Below, one piece after another: positions 25,368 through 35,354 of a DNA stretch of 41,950 bases (position 1 is its first letter; every line of letters begins with the position of its first letter). The stretch comes from JAKLHL01 sp964411885. GTDB taxonomy: Bacteria; Bdellovibrionota; JAFGOL01. Below the pieces are notes generated by a model, which had not been told where the DNA came from, ran no database searches, and saw nothing but the letters and a program-made list of their open reading frames with translations. The translations under genes were made by a program, and so were the position numbers. The stretch lies in assembly GCA_964411885.1 (NCBI GenBank), contig CAYPMK010000009.1, positions 1-41,950 on the forward strand, written 5' to 3'.

Positions 25368-26690
25368 ATGGAAAACCTGAACTACAAACTTTCGGACCTT
25401 TCTAGTGTATCAAAAAAGGCAAAGATTGAAATACCTTATACTATGGTCCAAAATCGTATCAATGAAGCTTTTTCTTCTGTACTTAAAACAGCAAACATAA
25501 AGGGCTATAGAAAAGGAAAAGCCCCAGAGGCTGTTGTACGAAAACATTATGATGAAACAATAAAATATGATGTTACAGAGAAACTTATAAATGAGGCTTG
25601 CGCTCAAGTCGTTCAACAAAATAAATTAGAGCTTGTTAGTTATCCTAGGGTGTCTGACATTAATTTCAAAGAAGGCGAGCCATTGGTTTTTGAGGCTACC
25701 TTTGATGTAAGGCCCGTTTTTGAACCAAAAAACTATAAAGGTTTAGACCTTGAAAGTTTTAATGCAGAACCAACAGAGGAAGAGGTAGAAAAAATAGTAC
25801 TCAGCTTTCTAGAGAGTAGATCTGACATGAAAACAATTATGGAAGATAGACCTGTTAGCGATGCTGACTGGGTTGATATAGATTTTGATGGATATATAAA
25901 CGGAGAAAAACAAGAAAAGCTTAGCGCGAAGGGTTACATTTGTAAGATAGGCGACAAAATGACCATTATAGATGATCTAAGCAAAGGTATTTCTGGTATG
26001 AAATCTGGCTCTGAAAAAGATATAAGCACTAAATACCCAGATGATTATCACGCAGAGGATATAAAGGGTAAGGAAGTTACTTTTAAAGTTAAGCTTAATA
26101 AGATCATGGAAAGGATCTTGCCAGAGCTTACAGACGAGATGGTCAAGGAACTAAAACTTGGTAATTCCAAGGATGAATTCTACTCAAATATAAAAGAGAA
26201 TATAAGAGCAAGAAAGAACGAATCAAGAAATTCTCATTTAAGAAAGCAGGTAATAGATAAACTTATAGAGGCTAATAAGTTTGAGGTATCTGCACTTGAA
26301 GTAGAAAGAAAGGTACCAGAAGTTCAGGAGAGAGCACTACATAATGTTTTTGGACATCATGCACAAAAGAACCTGAATGAATCACAAAAAAAGGAATTTT
26401 TTGATAAGCACATGGATGAGATACGCAAGGTTGCAGAAGACGAGATCCGTATTTCTTACATAATTGATGCAATAGCAGAAAAAGAATCCATAAAAGCCGA
26501 AGAAGCAGAATTAGAGAAGGAATTAGAGGCTACAGCACGTTATATGAGTTTATCCCTTGATAAGCTGAAAGAAAAATATGGAAAGGATAGCTTGTATAGA
26601 GCGGCTTCTAAGGGCATAATTGAGAACAAGGTATATGAACTTATACAGGGACAGGCAAAGATAACAGAAAAAAAGGAGGCCTCAAAGTAG
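25368..26690 (+). CDS. tig: Trigger factor
   Basis: Ribosome-associated chaperone and peptidyl-prolyl isomerase that meets nascent chains at the exit tunnel. The 440-residue length is normal. The N-terminal ribosome-binding domain contains the GYRKGKAPEAVVRKHY loop (near 45-60), equivalent to the GFRxGK signature. The FKBP-type domain lies at about 160-245 (DWVDIDFDGYINGE, MKSGSEKDISTKYPDDYHA), followed by the helical substrate-binding C-terminus. A GGAGG is present at 25350-25354, 13 nt before the ATG. It is followed without a gap by clpP. The order tig-clpP-clpX-lon is widely conserved in bacteria. Confidence 0.96.
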   Translation: MENLNYKLSDLSSVSKKAKIEIPYTMVQNRINEAFSSVLKTANIKGYRKGKAPEAVVRKHYDETIKYDVTEKLINEACAQVVQQNKLELVSYPRVSDINFKEGEPLVFEATFDVRPVFEPKNYKGLDLESFNAEPTEEEVEKIVLSFLESRSDMKTIMEDRPVSDADWVDIDFDGYINGEKQEKLSAKGYICKIGDKMTIIDDLSKGISGMKSGSEKDISTKYPDDYHAEDIKGKEVTFKVKLNKIMERILPELTDEMVKELKLGNSKDEFYSNIKENIRARKNESRNSHLRKQVIDKLIEANKFEVSALEVERKVPEVQERALHNVFGHHAQKNLNESQKKEFFDKHMDEIRKVAEDEIRISYIIDAIAEKESIKAEEAELEKELEATARYMSLSLDKLKEKYGKDSLYRAASKGIIENKVYELIQGQAKITEKKEASK

Positions 26691-27290
26691 ATGAGCTACA
26701 TTCCTACGCCTTATGTAATTGAACAAACACCAAAAGGTGAAAGACAATATGACATATATTCAAGACTACTGATAGATCGTATAATATTCATCGGTAGCGA
26801 GATAAACGATGTAGTAGCTAATGTTGTAGTAGCACAGCTTCTGTTTTTGGAAGCAGATGCTCCAGAAAAAGACATACATATGTACATAAACTCACCCGGT
26901 GGCGTTGTTACAGCTGGTTTTGCAATATATGATACGATGAAGTACATAAGGCCTGATGTTTGTACCTATTGTGTTGGTCAAGCATCAAGTATGGGCGCTT
27001 TTTTACTTGCTGGAGGAACTAAAGGAAAACGTTTTGCAATGCCTAACTCAAGGATAATGATACATCAGCCAATAGGTGGCTTTAATGGTCAGGCAACAGA
27101 TATAGAAATACATTCAAAAGAGATACTTAGAACCAGAGAGAATATAAACAAGATACTTTCTCATAATACAGGCAAGGATATTAAGACAATATCTCGTGAT
27201 ACCGACAGGGATTTCTTTATGTCTGCACAAGAAGCTTTGGATTACGGCATTATAGATAAGGTCATAACGAGGGAAAATAATGGAAAATAA
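26691..27290 (+). CDS. clpP: ATP-dependent Clp protease proteolytic subunit
   Basis: Serine protease that forms the tetradecameric chamber used by ClpX. The 199 residues show the catalytic triad: Ser100 in GQASSMGAFLL, His125 in MIHQP, and an Asp near 174 in RDTDRDFF. The NSPGG oxyanion strand and the N-terminal IPTPYVIEQTPKGERQYDIYSRLL are typical. There is little or no propeptide. The ATG directly follows the tig stop, with GGAGG at 26675-26679. Its last 11 bp overlap clpX. Confidence 0.97.
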   Translation: MSYIPTPYVIEQTPKGERQYDIYSRLLIDRIIFIGSEINDVVANVVVAQLLFLEADAPEKDIHMYINSPGGVVTAGFAIYDTMKYIRPDVCTYCVGQASSMGAFLLAGGTKGKRFAMPNSRIMIHQPIGGFNGQATDIEIHSKEILRTRENINKILSHNTGKDIKTISRDTDRDFFMSAQEALDYGIIDKVITRENNGK

Positions 27291-28554
27291 TAACGTGGGA
27301 TTTACTGAGCTAGTTTGTTCTTTTTGTAGAAAAAGCCAAAAAGACGTTAAAACACTTATAGCCGGTACTGGTGTGTTCATTTGTGATGAATGCATAGAGA
27401 TGTGTAACGACATTATAAGGGATAAAATGAAGAAAACTGTTTCTGCGGGAGGGCCATCTAGCGTACCAAAACCTTCAGAGATAAAAGCAGTACTTGATAC
27501 TTATGTAATTGGACAGGATGAAGCAAAGAAGACGCTGTCTGTGGCAGTACATAATCACTACAAAAGAATATATTCTAATATTTCTGTAGACGAGCATGGA
27601 GTTGAAGTACAAAAAAGCAATGTCTTGATAGTAGGGCCTACTGGTAGTGGCAAAACATACCTTGCTCAAACTTTGGCCAAGATATTGAATGTTCCTTTTA
27701 CTATTGCTGACGCAACTGCATTAACAGAGGCTGGTTACGTTGGTGAAGATGTAGAGAATATACTATTAGGATTGTTACAAGCAGCTGATTACGACGTAGA
27801 AAGGGCAAAAAGAGGAATAGTGTATATAGATGAAATAGACAAAATAGCACGAAAGGGCGGAGACAATCCTTCTATAACAAGAGATGTAAGTGGAGAGGGT
27901 GTTCAACAAGCTCTTTTAAAGATAATAGAAGGTACTAAGGCCAACGTTCCACCAAAAGGTGGAAGAAAACATCCACAACAGGATTATATACAGCTTGATA
28001 CAAGGAACATCTTGTTCATTTGTGGTGGTGCATTTGTTGGATTGGATAAGATAGTAGAAAGGCGTATAGCAAAAAAGGTAATGGGTTTTGGAGCAGATGT
28101 TAAAAAGAATAGCGATATAACAAAAGAGAATTATCTTTCTATGGCAGAGCCAGAAGATCTATTGAAGTTTGGTATGATACCAGAGTTCGTAGGCAGGATA
28201 CCAGTGATAAGTTCAGTGGATTCTTTAGATGAAAAAGCTTTAGTAGACATACTTGTTAAACCAAGGAACGCTATTACAAAACAATATCAAAAACTTTTTG
28301 AATATGAGGGTGTAGAGCTGGCTTTTGAAGATGATGCTCTTAAGAGTGTTGCAAAACAGGCTATATCAAGAGGTACTGGTGCAAGGGGGTTGAGGGCTAT
28401 ATTGGAAAAGACCTTGTTGGACCTTATGTATGAGATACCTTCCAAAAAGGATGTTTCAAAATGTGTTATCAGTAGTGATGTTGTTGAAAAGGGTGTTAAA
28501 CCTGTTATTATATATAAAGAGAGTGGCGAGAAGGACAAGGATCTCGCCTGTTAA
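27280..28554 (+). CDS. clpX: ATP-dependent Clp protease ATP-binding subunit ClpX
   Basis: AAA+ unfoldase that recognises tagged proteins and feeds them to ClpP. The 424 residues begin with a C4 zinc-binding domain (CSFCRKSQ, then CDECIEMC), followed by Walker A GPTGSGKTYLAQ (near 116-127), the GYVGEDVENIL pore-loop region, Walker B VYIDEIDKIA, arginine finger and sensor regions (FVGRIPVI), and the sensor-2 motif GTGARGLRAILE. It starts inside clpP by 11 bp and is followed by lon after 24 bp. Confidence 0.97.
   Translation: MENNNVGFTELVCSFCRKSQKDVKTLIAGTGVFICDECIEMCNDIIRDKMKKTVSAGGPSSVPKPSEIKAVLDTYVIGQDEAKKTLSVAVHNHYKRIYSNISVDEHGVEVQKSNVLIVGPTGSGKTYLAQTLAKILNVPFTIADATALTEAGYVGEDVENILLGLLQAADYDVERAKRGIVYIDEIDKIARKGGDNPSITRDVSGEGVQQALLKIIEGTKANVPPKGGRKHPQQDYIQLDTRNILFICGGAFVGLDKIVERRIAKKVMGFGADVKKNSDITKENYLSMAEPEDLLKFGMIPEFVGRIPVISSVDSLDEKALVDILVKPRNAITKQYQKLFEYEGVELAFEDDALKSVAKQAISRGTGARGLRAILEKTLLDLMYEIPSKKDVSKCVISSDVVEKGVKPVIIYKESGEKDKDLAC
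28525..28548 (+). other. GC-rich stem-loop at the clpX 3' end
   Basis: GGCGAG (28525-28530) and CTCGCC (28543-28548) are perfect complements around a 12-nt loop within the last codons of clpX, unusually GC-rich for this region. A second small stem, CTGTT/AACAG (28548-28562), follows across the stop codon. No U-run follows, so read-through into lon is expected; a processing or mRNA-stability element is possible. Confidence 0.35.
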
Positions 28555-28578
28555 AAAAACAGCTAAAGAGGGGGGCTT

Positions 28579-31000
28579 ATGTCTGCATCCAATGTTAAGG
28601 TTTTACCGATGTTACCTTTAAGGGACATGGTGGTTTTTCCGTACATGGTTGTACCATTGTTCGTTGGTCGAGAAAGGTCCATTCGTTCATTAGAGGAATC
28701 AATAAATAAAAGGTTGGACATAGTACTTGTATCTCAAAGGGATCCACAAGTTAATGAACCAACACAAGCAGATCTTTCAGAGGTCGGTACTATAGGCAAT
28801 ATAATCCAATTATTAAGATTACCAGATGGTACAGTAAAAGTATTAATAGAGGGTATTAAAAGAGTTAGAGTAAATAAACTACAAGCTAATACAGAACTGT
28901 TCATGGTGGAAGCACAAGAGGTAGAAGATATAGAAGACGCTGATACAGAACAACTAGATGCTATGGTTAAGGCTGTAAAGAACCAATTTGAAAGATATGT
29001 AAGGCTTAATAAGAAGATCCCACCAGAAATGTTAATGACTATATCTGGCATAAACGATCCTTCAAGACTTACAGATACTATAGCTGCACACCTTACTTTA
29101 AAACTAGAGGATAAACAAAAATTATTATCTAATTCTTCAATATCAAAAAGATTAGAAGAACTTCTTGCTATGATGCAGGCAGAAATGGAAATACTCCAGC
29201 TTGAAAAGAAGATCAAAAGCAGAGTAAAGCAACAGATGGAGAAGAATCAAAAGGAATATTATCTTAACGAACAGATAAACGCGATACAAAAAGAACTTGG
29301 CAGCGAAGAAGAACAAGACGAGGTGACAGAGCTTGCCAACAAGATACGAGAAAAGAGAATGCCAATGGAGGCCAGAGAAAGAGCAGAAAAAGAACTTAAA
29401 AAAATGAAGATGATGTCTCCTATGAGTGCAGAGAGTGCTGTCATAAGGAACTATATAGATTGGATAATAGGGCTTCCATGGGAAGAATCTTCTATCGACA
29501 ATAATGATATAGAAGAAGCAAAAAGGATTTTGGATGAAGATCATTATGGTCTTACTAAAGTTAAGGACAGGATAATAGATTACCTTGCTATAAAGACCAT
29601 GGCTGGTGATCTTAGAGGACCAATACTTTGTCTTGTAGGACCTCCGGGAGTAGGAAAAACATCTTTGGCACGTTCTATAGCAAGAGCTGTTAATAAAAAA
29701 TTCGTAAGAATGTCTTTGGGTGGAGTTAGAGATGAGGCAGAAATAAGAGGACACAGACGTACTTATGTTGGTGCATTACCGGGTAAAATAATACAGGGCA
29801 TGAAAAAAGTTGGTACTGTTAATCCTGTATTCCTTTTAGATGAAATAGACAAGATGAGCAGTGATCAGCGTGGAGATCCAGCTTCTGCTTTATTAGAAGT
29901 TTTAGATCCAGAGCAGAACGTTGCTTTTAATGATCATTATCTTGAATTGGATTATGATCTTTCTAAGACCATGTTTATTACTACTGCTAACAGTATGTAT
30001 ACAATACCAGCACCGTTGTTGGACAGAATGGAATTAATAGAACTTTCTTCATACACAGAAGAGGAAAAACTTAATATTGCAAAACGTTATCTTGTACCAA
30101 AACAAGTAGCAGCCAATGGATTAAGAGCAGATCAGGTAAGCTTTCCAGATAAAGCCCTGTTGTTCGTTATAAGAAGATACACAAAAGAGGCTGGAGTGAG
30201 GAACCTTGAAAGAGAGATTGCTACACTGGTAAGAAAATCAGCAAGGGCAATATTGGAATCAAAGGGTAAAAAGAACAAGATCGTGCTTAGTGAAGATCTT
30301 GTTGAAAAATTCATAGAGGCACCAAGGTACAAATATGGTGTAATAGACGGAGAAGACCAGATAGGTACTACTAACGGATTGGCGTGGACCTCTGTTGGTG
30401 GAGAAATGTTAGTGGTTGAAGTTACCGTTACATCAGGAAGAGGCATGGTAGAGGTTACTGGACACCTTGGCGATGTAATGAGGGAAAGTGCTAAAGCCGC
30501 TATTAGTTATGTAAGGAGTAGGGCTGGTCAGCTTGGTTTGGATAAAGATTTTTATTCAAAGACAGACATACATATACATGCAACAGAGGCAGCAATACCT
30601 AAGGATGGTCCAAGTGCAGGTGTTACTATTGCTACGTCGCTAGTATCTGCCTTAACAAAGAGGCCTGTAAAACGCCATGTTGCAATGACAGGCGAAATAA
30701 CTATAAGAGGACACGTGCTTCCTATAGGTGGTCTAAAAGAAAAGATAATGGCGGCATATAGGGCTGGAGTTAAGGAAGTAATTATCCCAGACGAGAACGT
30801 AAAGGACCTTAAAGAAGTCCCAGAGGTTATATTAAAACAACTTATAATACACCCAGCAAAAGAGGCTGATGAAGTTTTAAGGATGGCCTTGGTATTTAAA
30901 GATGGTGAACAGCTATTCGTTGGAGAAGAAGATGAATACTTAACCATAAAAGGCGATAAAGGTTACAACCAAAGAGTATCTGCAAGAACAGAAAGGCATT
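28579..31000 (+). CDS. lon: Lon protease (3' end lost in assembly gap)
   Basis: ATP-dependent AAA+ serine protease that degrades misfolded and regulatory proteins in the cytoplasm. At least 807 residues are readable: the N-terminal substrate domain (VLPMLPLRDMVVFPYMVVPL), a coiled-coil region, Walker A GPPGVGKT (near 354-361), Walker B LLDEIDKM, and the protease domain with the Ser-Lys dyad Ser679 (DGPSAGV) and Lys722 (LKEKI). These are the same numbers as in E. coli Lon. The sequence enters a run of N at 31001, past the end of the conserved protease fold, so only a short tail is missing. Any reading through the N run is meaningless. The strong site GAGGGGGG lies just before the ATG. Last identified gene of the tig operon. 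Confidence 0.96.
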
Positions 31001-31100
31001 NNNNNNNNNNNNNNNNNNNNNNNNNNNNNNNNNNNNNNNNNNNNNNNNNNNNNNNNNNNNNNNNNNNNNNNNNNNNNNNNNNNNNNNNNNNNNNNNNNNN
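31001..31100. other. Assembly gap (100 N)
   Basis: Exactly 100 N, a common placeholder for a gap of unknown size. It removes the lon stop codon, any lon terminator and the start of the following membrane protein gene. Genes on either side should not be assumed to be adjacent at the stated distance. Confidence 0.99.
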
Positions 31101-31562
31101 CTTTTTTTATTAATGTGGTTGGTAAGAGTGATCTTTTTATCTGGTTATGTTCCATTAGTGATAGATTGTGTGAAAGGCAAAAAAGTTAGTATTAGTAAGT
31201 TTGGTAAATATATTAACCTTAATAATTTTATTTCTTTTTTGTGTCTTGATGCAATTGTAATGGCTGTAATGGTTGCTGGTTTTATTTTACTTTTGATACC
31301 GGGAATCTATTGGGCTGCTATCTCTGTGTTCTCGTATTTCATAGTTGGACTAAGACCTTTATATAAAGATACATTTAAAGCAATAACGGATAGTATAGAT
31401 GCAAGTAAAGGGATAAGGTGGCACATATTTGGATATCAGGCTATATATGCAGCCCTTACCTTGTTGTGTTCTGTTAGTACAATACTTTCTTTAACGTTAG
31501 GGGTTGTATTAATCGCATATTACTGGATTACTATCGGTGTTTTATTTAAAGAGAGAACATGA
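31101..31562 (+). CDS. Polytopic membrane protein, 5' partial (DUF975/YciC-like)
   Basis: The reading frame is open from the gap, so the N-terminus is probably missing; the first Met seen (31113) is not a safe start. The readable ~150 residues contain about four hydrophobic segments. The pattern GYVPLVIDCVKGKKVSISKFGKY followed by GFILLLIPGIYWAAISVF resembles the DUF975/YciC-like family of small membrane proteins, in which an LLIPGIY motif is common. Function unknown in that family. It overlaps pgpH by 4 bp (ATGA), so it is co-translated with the c-di-AMP phosphodiesterase gene. Confidence 0.65.
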   Translation, partial: LFLLMWLVRVIFLSGYVPLVIDCVKGKKVSISKFGKYINLNNFISFLCLDAIVMAVMVAGFILLLIPGIYWAAISVFSYFIVGLRPLYKDTFKAITDSIDASKGIRWHIFGYQAIYAALTLLCSVSTILSLTLGVVLIAYYWITIGVLFKERT

Positions 31563-33889
31563 AAAAATATTTTGATAAAATAGATGATTTCATGTCTGTA
31601 TATCCCGGCCTTAGGCTGTATTCTTTTTTAGTTTTAATTTCTTTACTGCTTTCATTAATAGTTAATCTAACTTTATATAAGCCATACAAAACTTATAAAC
31701 TTGGAGAATTTGCAGAAAGGAACATTAAAGCTACTCAGTCTTTAGAATTTGAGGACAAAGAAGCTACTAACAAGGCTATAAAAGAAGCTGAAAGATTCAT
31801 AGCACCTGTATATGATTTTGATCCGGGGCTCTATAATACAGAAAAACAAAGGCTTCACGATGCGTTCAGAGCATTAAGAAAAAACCCATCTGACCCCTAC
31901 GGTAGAAGGATATTTGAGGGATACATAGGTAGACCAGTAGAAGATACTATATATAAAGTGCTGTTTACAGATAAGTTTTCATGGAGAATAGAAAAAGCGA
32001 TCACGTATGTTCTTAACGCTATTCCAGATAGATATATTGTGGATAATAAGGAAGTATTATCAGAAGAAGGTTCAGAAGAAATAGTAATACAAGATGTTTC
32101 AAGAGCTCATTATGATAATTCATCTGTAAGATCTTCTAAAAGAGTAAGACTGTTACAGATAATGAATCAGGTACAGTCTATTGATTTTGTATATGAACAA
32201 ATGGAAAAGAAATTCTCGGAGATATCATCAAAGTTTAATGACAGCGAGAAAAAAGCAATAATGTGGATGGCAAGCAGTCTTTTGCAGTCCAATCTTACTT
32301 TTAATAAAGATAAGACCATAAGAGAAAGAGCTAGTGTAAGTAATAGAGTAGAAAAAGTGATCATAAAGGTAAATAGGGGTGAGATAGTCGTACGTGACGG
32401 AGAACCAGTAGAAAGAAAACAACTATTGATACTTGAGCAGCTTAGGAAAGCTAATGCTGGCTACAGTAACCTTATTTATTACATATTACATTTTTGTTTA
32501 TTCTTCCTTACTCTATATAGTGTTGTTTTCTATGCAAGAACTTTTCTTATTTACAAACCAAGGCCTAAAGATTTGGTCGTTGTTGGTTTTAGCACGATCT
32601 TTTTTGCATCTATGATAAAAGTATGGGCATTCATATCTACAATATTGGCTAATCACTTTACTGGTTTCCCAGTAGATACTTTCATACTTTTATTCCCTTT
32701 CATCTCTATGGCCTTTGTAATGAGGATAATAATCAGTTCAGAATTTGCAGCACTTAATGCTGTTACAACGGGTATTGTTGCTGGAATAGTTCTTGATGGT
32801 AACTTTACAATAGGCGCTTATGTAATGCTCTCTAGTTTTATAGCAATAGTATCGTTAACCAAGTTTGAAGAAAGAACGTCTTTGTTAAGAGCAGGACTTA
32901 TAGCAGGGCTGTTTCAATTCTTATTTGCAGCAGTTGTTATGTTGTCTAAGGTCTATACTTTAAACTTTGAGTGGTATCATCTTGTTTATTCCGCAGGAGC
33001 AGGATTTTTTAGCGCTATACTCAGTGCTTTTGTTACAGAAGCTGTTATACCTATATTCGAGTATGCTTTTCATTATACTACCAATATAAAATTATTGGAG
33101 TTTGCTAATACTAATCATCCATTGTTAAGAGAACTTTTGATAAAAGCATCTGGTACCTATAATCACAGTATGATAGTTGGCCAACTTGCCGCCGCTGGTG
33201 CAGATGCCATAGGGGCTAATTCCTTGTTGGCTAGGGTTGGTTCTTATTATCATGATATAGGAAAAATGGGTAAGGCCATGTACTTTATAGAGAACCAACA
33301 AGGTGGAGCAAACCCACACGATAAACTTAACCCTACTATGAGTTCTAGAATATTGGTGTCCCATGTTAGAGACGGTGTTAAGCTTGGTAAAGAATATAAT
33401 CTTGGTAAACCAATAGTTGATATAGTAGAACAACATCATGGCACGTCGATGATGAAATTCTTTTATGCAAAAGCGGTGGAAGCAAATAAAGAAGTTGATG
33501 AAATGGATTACAGGTACCCGGGTCCAAAACCAAAGAGTAGAGAAGCTGTACTTGTAATGATAGCTGATTCTTGTGAAGCGGCATGTAGGACACTTGAGGA
33601 GCCAACACCAGCAAGAATAAAGAACACTGTAGATAACATAGTAAATAATATATTCGCTGATGGTCAATTCGATGAAAGCAACATAACTCTCAAGAGGCTT
33701 AAGATAATAAGCAATGTATATACAAAAATATTGATAGCACTTCATCATAGCAGGATAGAGTACCCAGAAATGCAGACTCCGGAGGATAGAAATGGTGGAG
33801 ATCATAATGAGCGCAGAAGAAGGGATAAATATACCCAGAAAATTGTTGATGACGACGATCAAAAAGACACTGCAGACAGCAGGCTATAA
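31559..33889 (+). CDS. pgpH: 7TM-HD cyclic-di-AMP phosphodiesterase (PgpH/YqfF type)
   Basis: Membrane enzyme of the 7TMR-HD family, which hydrolyses c-di-AMP in Listeria and other bacteria. The 776 residues show an N-terminal membrane segment (about 20-40), an extracellular 7TMR-HDED domain (about 50-300), a seven-helix membrane block (about 305-505) and a cytoplasmic HD domain. The latter has NHPLLRELL, SGTYNHSMIVGQLA, SYYHDIGKMGK (HD pair), QHHGTSMMKFFY and IADSCEAACRTL, all metal- or substrate-site motifs of PgpH. The C-terminal ~30 residues are highly charged and are encoded by DNA shared with ybeY (98-bp overlap). c-di-AMP specificity is inferred from family. Confidence 0.93.
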   Translation: MKKYFDKIDDFMSVYPGLRLYSFLVLISLLLSLIVNLTLYKPYKTYKLGEFAERNIKATQSLEFEDKEATNKAIKEAERFIAPVYDFDPGLYNTEKQRLHDAFRALRKNPSDPYGRRIFEGYIGRPVEDTIYKVLFTDKFSWRIEKAITYVLNAIPDRYIVDNKEVLSEEGSEEIVIQDVSRAHYDNSSVRSSKRVRLLQIMNQVQSIDFVYEQMEKKFSEISSKFNDSEKKAIMWMASSLLQSNLTFNKDKTIRERASVSNRVEKVIIKVNRGEIVVRDGEPVERKQLLILEQLRKANAGYSNLIYYILHFCLFFLTLYSVVFYARTFLIYKPRPKDLVVVGFSTIFFASMIKVWAFISTILANHFTGFPVDTFILLFPFISMAFVMRIIISSEFAALNAVTTGIVAGIVLDGNFTIGAYVMLSSFIAIVSLTKFEERTSLLRAGLIAGLFQFLFAAVVMLSKVYTLNFEWYHLVYSAGAGFFSAILSAFVTEAVIPIFEYAFHYTTNIKLLEFANTNHPLLRELLIKASGTYNHSMIVGQLAAAGADAIGANSLLARVGSYYHDIGKMGKAMYFIENQQGGANPHDKLNPTMSSRILVSHVRDGVKLGKEYNLGKPIVDIVEQHHGTSMMKFFYAKAVEANKEVDEMDYRYPGPKPKSREAVLVMIADSCEAACRTLEEPTPARIKNTVDNIVNNIFADGQFDESNITLKRLKIISNVYTKILIALHHSRIEYPEMQTPEDRNGGDHNERRRRDKYTQKIVDDDDQKDTADSRL

Positions 33890-34244
33890 TAAAAAGAAAA
33901 TCACGATTAGCTTATCTTTAGTACGTGATAGAACAATTAAGACCTTGAACAAGTCCTTTAGGGGTAAGAATTCAGCAACAGATGTGCTTAGTTTTATACC
34001 CTTGGATATTTGCAAGACACAGAATGGGTTTTTGGGTGATATAATTATTAGTGTTGATACTGCAAAAAAAAATGCTAAAGAACAAGAGGTTACTTTTAAG
34101 GAAGAACTCCTAAGGCTTTCTGTTCATGGAGTGCTACATCTTTTAGGCTACGATCATGAATTTAATGCTAAAAAGAAAGACGCAGATAAGATGTTTGACT
34201 TGCAAGAAAAGATAATAAATAAACTTAGAGTGGAGCTTTTATAA
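33792..34244 (+). CDS. ybeY: Endoribonuclease YbeY
   Basis: Metal-dependent RNase involved in 16S rRNA 3'-end maturation and ribosome quality control. The 150-residue product carries the diagnostic HGVLHLLGYDH motif (H-x3-H-x5-H zinc site, near 111-121), ATDVLSF and GDIIISVDTA. The ATG at 33792 is preceded by GGAGG (33781-33785), and residues from the first codon onward align with the family pattern, so the 98-bp overlap with pgpH appears real. pgpH-ybeY is a known bacterial gene order. The stop codon abuts the prfB start. Confidence 0.94.
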   Translation: MVEIIMSAEEGINIPRKLLMTTIKKTLQTAGYNKKKITISLSLVRDRTIKTLNKSFRGKNSATDVLSFIPLDICKTQNGFLGDIIISVDTAKKNAKEQEVTFKEELLRLSVHGVLHLLGYDHEFNAKKKDADKMFDLQEKIINKLRVELL

Positions 34245-35354
34245 GTGGAGAATATAAACGAAGTAAAACAAGCCTATCAAGAATATAAAGAAAGGATGAA
34301 AAAACTTCATTCTCTTTTATTACTTGATGATAAAGCAATACGTCTAAAACAGATAGAACAGGAACTTTCTGATCCTAATATTTGGAACGATAGGGAAAAG
34401 GCACAAAACCTTAATAAAGAAGGCTCATCCTTAAGAAGATTAATAGATGCATGGACTAGTACTAATTCAAAGATAAATGATGGTATCGGCCTTTGCGAGT
34501 TAATAGAACTTGAATCTGACATGAGTATGTTGCCAGATGCAATTAAAGAAGCTGTAGGTGTAGGAAAACTCGTGGCTGATATGGAATTTAGAAGAATGCT
34601 GGGTGGAGAGTTCGATCATTTAGGCGCCATCCTTACAATTAATGCAGGTGCTGGTGGAACAGATGCTCAAGATTGGGCACAAATGTTGTTCAGGATGTAT
34701 ACAAGATGGATGGAAAGAAAAGGATATAAGTTTGAAGTTGTTGATTATCAAGACGGTGAAGAAGCAGGTATAAAGAGCGCAACGATACTTGTGAATGGTG
34801 AATATGCCTATGGTTATTTAAAAGCAGAGATAGGCATACATAGGGTAGTTAGGATATCCCCCTTTGACAGTAATGCCAGAAGACATACTTCTTTTGCCGC
34901 TGTATATACCTCCCCCCAAATAGAAGACGATATCAATGTTGATATAAATGAAGCAGATCTAAAGGTAGATACATATAGGTCTGGTGGTGCTGGTGGTCAG
35001 CACGTAAATAAAACAGAATCAGCTATTAGAATAACTCACATACCCACAGGCATAGTTGTACAATGTCAAAATGACAGATCTCAACACAAGAATAGGGCTA
35101 CAGCTATGAAAGTCCTAAAATCAAAAATATATGAAAGAGAACTCGAAATAAGACAAGAAAAAACAGATAAGGCAAATGCTGAAAAGAAGAAAATAGAGTG
35201 GGGTAGTCAAATACGCTCTTATGTGCTTCATCCTTATCAAATGGTTAAGGATCACAGAACTGATTATGAAGAAGGTAACGTTAATGCTGTGCTTGATGGT
35301 GAATTAGATTCTTTTATGGTGGAATATCTTATGGATTCTGGTGGCGCTAAGTAA
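34245..35354 (+). CDS. prfB: Peptide chain release factor 2 without programmed frameshift
   Basis: Class I release factor that recognises UAA and UGA. It has the RF2 anticodon tripeptide SPF (RISPFDSNARRH, near 204) and the GGQ loop (RSGGAGGQHVNK, near 245-256). The 369 residues are encoded in one continuous frame: where most bacterial prfB genes have CTT-TGA-C and need a +1 frameshift, this gene reads CTT-GAT, so the autoregulatory shift is absent. It starts with GTG immediately after the ybeY stop; TGGAG inside ybeY (34231-34235) is the likely ribosome binding site. It overlaps the Nudix gene by one base. Confidence 0.95.
   Translation: MENINEVKQAYQEYKERMKKLHSLLLLDDKAIRLKQIEQELSDPNIWNDREKAQNLNKEGSSLRRLIDAWTSTNSKINDGIGLCELIELESDMSMLPDAIKEAVGVGKLVADMEFRRMLGGEFDHLGAILTINAGAGGTDAQDWAQMLFRMYTRWMERKGYKFEVVDYQDGEEAGIKSATILVNGEYAYGYLKAEIGIHRVVRISPFDSNARRHTSFAAVYTSPQIEDDINVDINEADLKVDTYRSGGAGGQHVNKTESAIRITHIPTGIVVQCQNDRSQHKNRATAMKVLKSKIYERELEIRQEKTDKANAEKKKIEWGSQIRSYVLHPYQMVKDHRTDYEEGNVNAVLDGELDSFMVEYLMDSGGAK

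Noticed and set aside
29152..29754. A 200-codon minus-strand open frame inside lon, and a 245-codon one inside pgpH (33125-33862)
   Set aside because: Both lie entirely within confidently identified genes, have Tyr/Phe/Cys-rich translations of the kind antisense frames give, no ribosome binding site and no family resemblance.
31001..31113. Apparent extension of lon through the N run to a stop at 31111-31113
   Set aside because: The gap length is arbitrary, so frame cannot be carried across it; the same bases are in an open frame of the following membrane protein.
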